Source: Sphingobium cyanobacteriorum | GTDB lineage: Bacteria > Pseudomonadota > Alphaproteobacteria > Sphingomonadales > Sphingomonadaceae | Direction of reading: 5' to 3' | Assembly: GCF_030580935.1 (NCBI RefSeq) | Contig: NZ_JAUQOM010000016.1 | Span: 1-47,762 of the forward strand | Length of the DNA stretch: 47,762 nt | Shown here: one piece after another, positions 41,309 through 47,762 of the stretch | How the letters are laid out: each line of letters begins with the position of its first letter | Numbering within the stretch: the first letter of the stretch is position 1 | Made by a program: the position numbers and the translations under genes | The notes under the pieces: generated by a model | What the model saw: the letters and a program-made list of their open reading frames with translations, nothing else | Told to the model about the DNA's origin: nothing | Database searches by the model: none

Positions 41309-42828
41309 AAGTCCGCGCCCAGATCGGCAAGGTGCTGAACCTCGACAAGTGCATCGGCTGCCACACCTGTTCGGTCACCTGCAAGAACGTGTGGACCAGC
41401 CGCGACGGCATGGAATATGCCTGGTTCAACAACGTTGAAACCAAGCCCGGCGTCGGCTTTCCCAAGGACTGGGAAAACCAGAAACGCTGGAACGGGGGCT
41501 GGGATCTCAAGCACGGTCGACTCCAGCCGCGCATGGGCGGCAAGTGGCGGTTGCTCGCCAAGATCTTCGCCAATCCCGACCTGCCCGAGATCGACGACTA
41601 CTACGAGCCGTTCACTTTCGATTACGCGCATCTGCAGCAGGCGGGCGAAAGCAAGGCATTCCCCACCGCGCGCCCGCGCAGCCTGATCTCGGGCCAGCGG
41701 ATGGAGAAGATCGAAGGCGGCCCCAACTGGGAGGAAATTCTCGGCGGCGAATTTTCCAAGCGCTCGGCCGACTACAACTTCGAAGGCGTCCAGAAGGAGA
41801 TCTACGGCGAGTTCGAGAACACCTTCATGATGTACCTGCCGCGATTGTGCGAGCACTGCCTCAACCCGACCTGCGTCGCGGCCTGTCCCTCGGGCTCGAT
41901 CTATAAGCGCGAGGAGGACGGGATCGTCCTGATCGACCAGGAAAAGTGCCGCGGCTGGCGGATGTGCGTCTCGGGCTGCCCGTACAAGAAGATCTACTTC
42001 AACTGGAAGTCCGGCAAGAGCGAGAAGTGCACCTTCTGCTATCCACGGATCGAAGCGGGCCAGCCGACGGTCTGCTCGGAAACCTGCGTCGGGCGCATCC
42101 GCTACCTTGGCGTGATGCTTTATGATGCGGACCGGATCGAGCAGGCCGCCAGCGCGGAGAACGTCGAGGACCTCTACCAGGCCCAGCTCGACATCTTCCT
42201 TGATCCCAACGACCCGGCGGTCATCGCGCAGGCCCGCGCCGATGGCGTGCCCGAGGGCTGGATCGAAGCCGCGCGGCATTCGCCGGTGTGGAAGATGGCG
42301 ATGGAATGGAAGGTCGCCTTCCCGCTCCACCCCGAATACCGCACCCTGCCGATGGTCTGGTACGTGCCACCGCTCTCCCCGATCAATGCGGCGGCCAGCG
42401 CCGGCAAGATCGCGGCGCGGAACGGGATGCCCGATGTCCGCAGCCTGCGCATTCCGGTGAAGTATCTCGCCAACCTGCTGACTGCGGGGAAGGAAGCGCC
42501 GGTGGTCGACGCGCTGGAGCGGATGCTCGCCATGCGCGCCTATATGCGTGCGAAGACCGTGAACGGCACGATCGTCGAGGAGATCGCCCGCGAGGTTGGC
42601 CTGACCGGACAGCAGATCGAGGGCATGTATCACGTAATGGCGATTGCCAATTACGAGGACCGCTTCGTCATCCCTGCCGGCCACCGCGAGGACGCCGAGG
42701 ACATGTTCGAGGAAAAGGGTTCCTGCGGGTTCTCGTTCGGCAACGGCTGCTCGGGCGGATCGTCCGACGCGAACCTGTTCGGGGCACCTGCCCGCAAGAA
42801 GCTGCAAACTCCTACGGAGGTGTTCTGA
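41305..42828 (+). CDS. narH: Respiratory nitrate reductase beta subunit
   Basis: The 507-residue iron-sulfur subunit carries electrons from NarI to NarG. Cysteine clusters are CIGCHTCSVTC (16-26), CEHCLNPTCVAACPSG, CRGWRMCVSGCP (with the Trp replacing a Cys, giving the [3Fe-4S] cluster) and CTFCYPRIEAGQPTVCSETCVGR. All four are intact. ATG 41305 overlaps the narG stop (ATGA), and its own stop overlaps narJ by one base (TGATG). Confidence 0.98.
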   Translation: MKVRAQIGKVLNLDKCIGCHTCSVTCKNVWTSRDGMEYAWFNNVETKPGVGFPKDWENQKRWNGGWDLKHGRLQPRMGGKWRLLAKIFANPDLPEIDDYYEPFTFDYAHLQQAGESKAFPTARPRSLISGQRMEKIEGGPNWEEILGGEFSKRSADYNFEGVQKEIYGEFENTFMMYLPRLCEHCLNPTCVAACPSGSIYKREEDGIVLIDQEKCRGWRMCVSGCPYKKIYFNWKSGKSEKCTFCYPRIEAGQPTVCSETCVGRIRYLGVMLYDADRIEQAASAENVEDLYQAQLDIFLDPNDPAVIAQARADGVPEGWIEAARHSPVWKMAMEWKVAFPLHPEYRTLPMVWYVPPLSPINAAASAGKIAARNGMPDVRSLRIPVKYLANLLTAGKEAPVVDALERMLAMRAYMRAKTVNGTIVEEIAREVGLTGQQIEGMYHVMAIANYEDRFVIPAGHREDAEDMFEEKGSCGFSFGNGCSGGSSDANLFGAPARKKLQTPTEVF

Positions 42829-43529
42829 TGCGCCATACGCTACTCATCCTGTCGCACCTGTTGCGCTACCCCTCAGAAGCCATGCAGCAGGCAGCCCCCG
42901 AGCTGGTGGCGGCGCTCGAACTCGATGGCGTGCTGGAGAGCGGCCAGATCGAGGAGGTCAAGCCGCTAGTCCAGGCGCTGATCGACGACGAGCTGCTGGA
43001 CTTGCAGGAAGGGTATAGTTCGCTTTTCGACCGGGGCAGGGCCTTGTCGCTGCACCTGTTCGAGCATGTCCACGGCGAAAGCCGTGATCGCGGCCAGGCC
43101 ATGGTCGACCTGCGCGACCGGTACGAGGCGCGGGGCCTCGAGATCGCGGCGAACGAATTGCCCGACTATTTGCCGCTGTTCCTCGAGTACCTGTCGGTCC
43201 TTCCCACCGAACAGGCGCTCGAGGAACTTTCCCAGCCCGGCGTTGTCATCGCGGCACTTGCGCAGCGTCTGGCCGAAAAGGGCACGCCCTGGGCCGCACC
43301 GATGCAGGTGTTGTCCGGACTTGCCGGAGCGAGCGCAGACGAACTAGCCATCGTTCCGCCTGACGATCCGGACGATCTGGCCGCGCTCGACAAGGCGTGG
43401 GCCGAGGAACAGGTTCGCTTCGATGCGCCCGCCGCGCCCGCCGCGCCCGATGCCGCGTGCCCGCAAGCGGCTGCGATGGTTGCCCGCTTCGGGTCCCTCA
43501 ATCTTTCGAGGAGTGAGGTCCATGGCTGA
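42828..43529 (+). CDS. narJ: Nitrate reductase assembly chaperone
   Basis: The 233-residue TorD/NarJ-family protein begins MRHTLLILSHLLRYPSEAMQQAAPEL. The family hallmark region is LEYLSVLPTEQALEELSQPGVVIAALAQRL. It holds apo-NarG until the molybdenum cofactor is inserted and the complex reaches NarI. It is coupled to narH by TGATG and overlaps narI by 8 nt. Confidence 0.95.
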   Translation: MRHTLLILSHLLRYPSEAMQQAAPELVAALELDGVLESGQIEEVKPLVQALIDDELLDLQEGYSSLFDRGRALSLHLFEHVHGESRDRGQAMVDLRDRYEARGLEIAANELPDYLPLFLEYLSVLPTEQALEELSQPGVVIAALAQRLAEKGTPWAAPMQVLSGLAGASADELAIVPPDDPDDLAALDKAWAEEQVRFDAPAAPAAPDAACPQAAAMVARFGSLNLSRSEVHG

Positions 43530-44226
43530 TTTCGTCCACCATCTGCTCTTCGGCATCTATCCTTACATCGCGCTTGCCGTGCTCGTCGTGGGATCGGTGA
43601 TCCGTTACGATCGGGAGCCCTATTCCTGGCGGGCGGGATCAAGCCAGATGCTGCGCCGCCGGCAATTGATCGTGGGCTCGGTGCTGTTCCACGCCGGGGT
43701 GCTGACGATCTTTGCCGGACACCTGGTCGGATTGCTCACCCCGATCGCGATCTGGGATATGCTGGGCGTGCCGCACGGAGCCAAGCAACTGCTCGCCATG
43801 ATCGCGGGCGGGGTTGCCGGGGTGGCGGCGATTGCGGGCGCCAGCCTGCTGATCCACCGCCGCTTCCTCGATCCGCGCGTGCGCGCCGCATCGAACTTCA
43901 GCGACAACATGGTGATCCTGCTGCTGTGGGTGCAACTGGCACTGGGACTGTCGACCATACCCGTCTCGGCCCAGCATCTTGATGGACACGAGATGGTCAA
44001 GTTCATGGAATGGGCGCAGGGCATCTTCACCTTCCGCGCCGGTGCGGCTGATCAGATCCGCGAAGTCGCGCTGGTATTCAAGCTGCACCTGTTCCTGGGG
44101 CTGACGATCCTGCTGGTGTTCCCCTTTACACGGCTGGTCCATATGCTGTCTGCACCAATCCGCTATGTCTGGCGGCCGGGGTATCAGGTCGTGCGCTCGC
44201 GCAAGCTGGCGGCGCGCAATGGTTGA
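43522..44226 (+). CDS. narI: Nitrate reductase gamma subunit (cytochrome b)
   Basis: The 234-residue membrane protein has five transmembrane helices and histidine ligands for two b-hemes, in VLFHAGVLTIFAGHLVGLL and KLHLFLGLTILLVFPFTRLVHML. It oxidises ubiquinol and passes electrons to NarH. ATG 43522 has GAGGTC upstream and overlaps narJ. Confidence 0.95.
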   Translation: MADFVHHLLFGIYPYIALAVLVVGSVIRYDREPYSWRAGSSQMLRRRQLIVGSVLFHAGVLTIFAGHLVGLLTPIAIWDMLGVPHGAKQLLAMIAGGVAGVAAIAGASLLIHRRFLDPRVRAASNFSDNMVILLLWVQLALGLSTIPVSAQHLDGHEMVKFMEWAQGIFTFRAGAADQIREVALVFKLHLFLGLTILLVFPFTRLVHMLSAPIRYVWRPGYQVVRSRKLAARNG

Positions 44227-45031
44227 GGTGCTTGACCAGCCCCGCGTTGCCGTCAATGGCCGGGAAGTGCCCGCCGAGGCAATCGCCGCCGAAGCGCAGC
44301 ACCATCCCGCGCCTGACGCACAGGCCGCCTGGAATGCTGCGGCCGAGGCGCTGGCCGTGCGCCAGCTGCTGCTCGATGAAGCAGAGCGGCTCGGGATCGA
44401 AGGTAGCGGGCTGGCCGATGCCGACGGCCGCCCCCTGTGCGGCGAGGAAGCCCGGATCGAGGCGCTGCTTGCGGCCGAGGTGCAGACCCCGCGTGCCGAC
44501 GAGGCGACCGCGCGCCGCTATTACGATACTCACTGTGAGCGGTTCCGGTCCGCCCCGCTGGTCGAGGCCAGTCACATCCTGTTCGCGGCCGATCCTGCGG
44601 ACTCCCTGGCTTATGGCCTGGCGACCGGCGACGCGCGAACGGCAATCCGCACCCTCCAGCGCGATCCGCAGGCATTCGATCTGCTGGCCCGGCAGCATTC
44701 GGCCTGCCCGTCGAAGGAGCAGGGCGGAATGCTGGGGCAAATTGCGCCGGGCGCGTTGGTTCCCGAATTCGAGGAGGTTCTTTTCAGCCTCGAGCCCGGT
44801 GCGTTGCATCCAGAACCAGTCCGCACCCGCTTTGGCGTGCACGTGATCCGCGCCGGACGGCACGAGGAGGCGCGCGAACTGCCGTTCGAGGCCGTATCGG
44901 ACCAGATTTCCGGCTATCTGGAGGAAGCGAGCTGGCGGCGCGCCGTCGCCCAATACATCGGGATCCTTGCCGCCGGCGCCACGCTGGAAGGGGTCGAGCT
45001 GGCAGCAGCCACGGGACCGTTGGTGCAGTGA
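44219..45031 (+). CDS. Parvulin-type peptidyl-prolyl isomerase of nar operon
   Basis: The 270-residue protein has a SurA/NifM-like N-terminal helical region and a parvulin domain (ASHILFAADP, DPQAFDLLARQHSACPSKEQGGMLGQIAPGALVPEFEEVLFSLEPG, then RTRFGVHVIRAGR). No signal peptide is visible, so it acts in the cytoplasm. The same gene follows narI in the Pseudomonas aeruginosa nar operon and precedes moaA. It probably aids nitrate-reductase folding. It overlaps narI by 8 nt and moaA by 4 nt. Confidence 0.9.
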   Translation: MVEVLDQPRVAVNGREVPAEAIAAEAQHHPAPDAQAAWNAAAEALAVRQLLLDEAERLGIEGSGLADADGRPLCGEEARIEALLAAEVQTPRADEATARRYYDTHCERFRSAPLVEASHILFAADPADSLAYGLATGDARTAIRTLQRDPQAFDLLARQHSACPSKEQGGMLGQIAPGALVPEFEEVLFSLEPGALHPEPVRTRFGVHVIRAGRHEEARELPFEAVSDQISGYLEEASWRRAVAQYIGILAAGATLEGVELAAATGPLVQ

Positions 45032-46029
45032 CCGAGCAACGGACACCGCAAGCACTGGCCGATGGGCATGGCCGACGTTTTGAATACCTGCGCCTGTCGC
45101 TGACCGAGGCCTGCAACTTCCGGTGCACCTATTGCCTGCCCGATGGTTATCGCAAGCGGGCGGGAGCGCCGGCGGCCCTGTCGGTTGCGGAGATCGCCCG
45201 GCTGGTGGCGGCCTTTGCTGCGCTGGGCCTGTGGAAGGTGCGGCTGACCGGCGGCGAGCCGAGCCTTCGGCCGGAACTGCTCGACATCGCGCGCGCCGTT
45301 GCCAGCACGCGCGGCATCCGCCGCCTTGCGATGACGACCAACGGCTACCGCCTTGCCGAACGGGCGCGGGACTATGCCGCTGCGGGGATCGGGGCGTTGA
45401 ACGTCTCAGTCGATTCGCTCGATCCTGAGCGTTTTGCCCGGATAACCGGGCATAACCGGCTCGGGGAGGTCCTCGCGGGGGTGGAGGCGGCGCGGAATGC
45501 GGGCATCGACGCGGTCAAGCTCAACACGGTTCTGATGCGCGGGATCAACGATGACGAACTCGGCGCTTTCATGGACTTCGTCGGCCAGCATGACCTTACC
45601 CTCCGTTTCATCGAGCTGATGCGGACCAACGATAACGTACCGTTTTTCACGCGGCATCGCCTGCCTGGCGCGGACATCGCCGGGCAGCTGGCGCGGGCGG
45701 GCTGGCGGCCTGTCGCGCGCGAAGCAGGTTCCGGCCCTGCGACCGACTATGCCCACCCATCGGGGCGTGGCCGGATCGGCATCATCGCCCCATACTCGCG
45801 CGACTTCTGTGCAGGTTGCAATCGCCTGCGCGTATCATCGACCGGCAAGCTGCACCTCTGCCTGTTCGGGGATTATGGCAGCGACTTGCGCCCCCTGCTG
45901 GCGGAGGACAGCCACCATGACGAACTGGTCGCCCGCATCCGCGGCCTGACAGCGGGCAAGGATGCCGGGCACCGTCTGCACGAGGGGAATAGCGGCGCGA
46001 CCCCCCACCTTGCATCGATCGGAGGGTGA
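45028..46029 (+). CDS. moaA: GTP 3',8-cyclase (radical SAM) for molybdenum cofactor
   Basis: The 333-residue enzyme converts GTP to the first molybdopterin intermediate, together with MoaC. The N-terminal radical SAM motif is CNFRCTYC. The C-terminal cluster motif is CAGCNRLRVSSTGKLHLCLFG. The C-terminus ends in the conserved SIGG. The GTG start overlaps the PpiC stop (GTGA). Confidence 0.95.
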   Translation: MTEQRTPQALADGHGRRFEYLRLSLTEACNFRCTYCLPDGYRKRAGAPAALSVAEIARLVAAFAALGLWKVRLTGGEPSLRPELLDIARAVASTRGIRRLAMTTNGYRLAERARDYAAAGIGALNVSVDSLDPERFARITGHNRLGEVLAGVEAARNAGIDAVKLNTVLMRGINDDELGAFMDFVGQHDLTLRFIELMRTNDNVPFFTRHRLPGADIAGQLARAGWRPVAREAGSGPATDYAHPSGRGRIGIIAPYSRDFCAGCNRLRVSSTGKLHLCLFGDYGSDLRPLLAEDSHHDELVARIRGLTAGKDAGHRLHEGNSGATPHLASIGG

Positions 46030-46110
46030 ACCTGCCGCGCCCCTTGTCGACAGGGTCAAGCCTTTGCCTTCTTCCCGCCCATGCCTTGAACCAGGGAGCA
46101 TAGACCGACC

Positions 46111-46647
46111 ATGCCAGGCATAGCCCCGGACTTGCCTTTCCATCCACTGGGGATGGCCGTCCTGACCATTTCAGATACGCGATCGCTGGAAACCGACACA
46201 TCCGGCGGCCTGCTGGTGGAGAGGCTTGTCGCTGCCGGACACGTCCTGCACGACCGCGCGATCGTCAAGGACGACATCCCGGCGATCAGGGTCTGCCTGG
46301 AGAGCTGGCTCGAGCAACGCGAGATAGAAGTCATCCTGACCACCGGGGGCACCGGCTTTTCCCCGCGTGACAACACGCCCGAGGCCGTCAAGCCCTTGCT
46401 GCGTCGCGAGATGGACGGGTTCTCCGTGGCGTTCCACCAGAAAAGCCTCATGACCGTGGGCGTCGCCTCGATGCAGTCGCGTGCCTTCGCAGGGCAGGCC
46501 GGCGATACTTTCATATTCTGCATCCCCGGATCGACCGGCGCCTGCCGCGATGCGTGGGACGGCTTGCTCGAACTCGAGTTCGACAGTCGCCACAAGCCGT
46601 GTTCGATCGCAGGCGCGCTGCCCCGGCTAAGAGATGTCTGCGCGTGA
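46111..46647 (+). CDS. moaB: MoaB/MogA-type molybdopterin adenylyltransferase
   Basis: The 178-residue MoCF-fold protein contains the signature LTTGGTGFSPRDNTPEAV (~75-92) and IFCIPGSTGACRDAWD near the end. It adenylylates molybdopterin before metal insertion. It starts after an 81-bp gap with only a moderate Shine-Dalgarno (AGGGAGC, 12 nt away). Its stop overlaps the moeA start (GTGA). Confidence 0.93.
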   Translation: MPGIAPDLPFHPLGMAVLTISDTRSLETDTSGGLLVERLVAAGHVLHDRAIVKDDIPAIRVCLESWLEQREIEVILTTGGTGFSPRDNTPEAVKPLLRREMDGFSVAFHQKSLMTVGVASMQSRAFAGQAGDTFIFCIPGSTGACRDAWDGLLELEFDSRHKPCSIAGALPRLRDVCA

Positions 46648-47678
46648 TCGGTTTCGACGAGGCACTGGCCCTGCTCACCTCCAGTGTGCGGTGTGTTCTT
46701 GGGACCGAGCAGGTTCCCCTGGCCCAGGCGCATGGGCGGGTCCTTGCCGAACCTATCCATGCTGCAATCTCGTCCCCCCGCTGCGCGGTGTCGGCGATGG
46801 ACGGCTATGCCTTGCGCAACGCCGATGCCCTGAGGGGTGCCAGCTACAGGATCGTCGGCGAAAGTTTCGCCGGAGGAGAGCTTCCGCCTGCGGTCCGGAT
46901 TGGCGAATGCGCCAGAATCTTCACCGGTGCCGCGATGCCCGAGGGCACTGACCGCGTCGTCATGCAGGAAAACTGCATCGCCGGCGGCGACGTGATGAAG
47001 ATCACGGGGCCGTTCGGTCCGGGCTGGCACGTCAGGGATGCCGCCAGCGATTTTGCCGAGGGCGATCTGTTGCTGCAACCCGGAACCCTGCTCACCCCGC
47101 GCGCGATCGTCACCCTGGCGGGTGCTGATCAGCCGGCGGCGCTGGTCTACAAGAAGCCGCGCGTGGCGATCATTGCGACCGGCGATGAACTTGTGCCGCC
47201 GGGGGCGGCGCGCGCAACCCCGCGCTCGATCCCGGAATCGGTTTCGTGCGGGGTTGCCGCGATGGCGGAGCAATACGGGGCGACGATAGAGGCCCGCCTG
47301 TGGGGGAATGACGATTTGCTGTCGTTACAGCGGCTTGCAGGACGGGCGCTGGCGATTGCCAATGTCGTGATCGTGACCGGCGGCGCATCGGTGGGCGAGC
47401 GGGACCATGCCAATGCCATGTTCGCCGAGCAGGAGCTCGAACTGCTCTTTTCAAAGGTAGCGATCAAGCCGGGCAAACCGGTGTGGATCGGGCGCTCGCA
47501 AGGACGCTGGGTGGTCGGCCTGCCCGGCAATCCGGTGTCGGCGATGGTCACTGCGAGATTGTTTCTCGTCCCTATGCTGGCCTTGCTCGAAGGGCGCCGG
47601 GCAGGGGATGTCCTGTCCTGGCTCAGTCTCCCCCTTGCAGGCCCAGTCGGCCCGAAGCTGCGATTTTGGCCATGTTGA
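46644..47678 (+). pseudogene. moeA: MoeA molybdotransferase, C-terminally truncated
   Basis: The 344-residue frame starts MIGFDEALALLTSSVRCVLG and has MoeA motifs SAMDGYALRNAD, RIFTGAAMPEGTD, VTGGASVGERDHA and GLPGNPVSA. MoeA is normally about 400 residues; here the last domain (C-terminal beta-barrel) is missing. After LSLPLAGPVGP (about 47652) the frame runs into KLRFWPC and a stop, in sequence with a different character. It is probably interrupted by an insertion or rearrangement at the right edge. If so, molybdate insertion depends on another moeA copy elsewhere in the cell. Confidence 0.8.
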
Positions 47679-47699
47679 AGAACAAAGATTGAACATGGC
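47669..47699. repeat. Inverted repeat at the moeA breakpoint
   Basis: GCCATGTT (47669-47676) and AACATGGC (47692-47699) are 8-bp complements just past the point where moeA homology ends. It may be part of an insertion-sequence end. Nothing recognisable follows up to the window edge. Confidence 0.35.
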
Positions 47700-47762
47700 G
47701 ATCTACCAGGCTCGCTCTTGTCCTCCAATCTCGTAAACATCGGTCTCGATCGAGCACCTGTA

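Overview
The window looks like part of a large plasmid from an alphaproteobacterium, most likely a sphingomonad. The evidence is high GC, a Rep_3-type repA-parA-parB module with iterons, strawberry-notch/ParB-like/Toprim backbone genes, and FnrL/NarR-style regulation. The taxon is inferred from gene content, not from a search. No rRNA, tRNA or CRISPR array was seen.

Region 1 (about 0.1-14.4 kb) is leftward-transcribed plasmid backbone: a Toprim/zinc-finger protein, a giant methyltransferase-helicase of the strawberry notch/DarB type, a ParB-like protein and a GHKL (Hsp90-fold) ATPase. The ParB-like and helicase genes carry near-identical G-rich leader sequences, and three of the four genes have a hairpin ahead of the start. 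A block in the opposite orientation (about 4.0-9.2 kb) interrupts this array. It holds a type IV AbiE-like toxin-antitoxin pair and a two-gene operon joining a Rad50/RloC-like ATPase (with a CPFC zinc hook) to a GIY-YIG nuclease. The ATPase/GIY-YIG pair is the best candidate here for an undescribed defence system.

Region 2 (14.4-18.6 kb) is the replication and partition core: five 20-22 bp iterons, a Rep operator made of inverted iteron cores, repA, parA and parB, and two palindromic sites flanking parA that are probably the centromere. Region 3 (18.6-22.6 kb) holds a WGR-domain protein, a helix-turn-helix protein, and two tandem tyrosine recombinases separated by nested inverted repeats. It is probably a mobile or resolution module.

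Region 4 (22.6-47.7 kb) is a compact anaerobic nitrate-respiration island. It carries nsrR with a co-transcribed trans-sulfuration enzyme, a hemerythrin-like NO/iron-sulfur repair protein, nnrS, a B12-dependent class II ribonucleotide reductase, fnrL, and the oxygen-independent ubiquinone genes ubiT-ubiU-ubiV. With these are a PdxH-like flavoprotein, a small four-cysteine protein, an outer-membrane protein, a NarR-like regulator, a fused NarK1-NarK2 transporter, narGHJI, a parvulin, and the molybdenum-cofactor genes moaA, moaB and moeA. FNR-type boxes lie in the main promoter regions. Together these genes would let an aerobic host respire nitrate to nitrite, make ubiquinone and dNTPs without oxygen, and cope with NO. 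No nitrite reductase was seen. The last gene, moeA, is cut short by unrelated sequence at the right edge.
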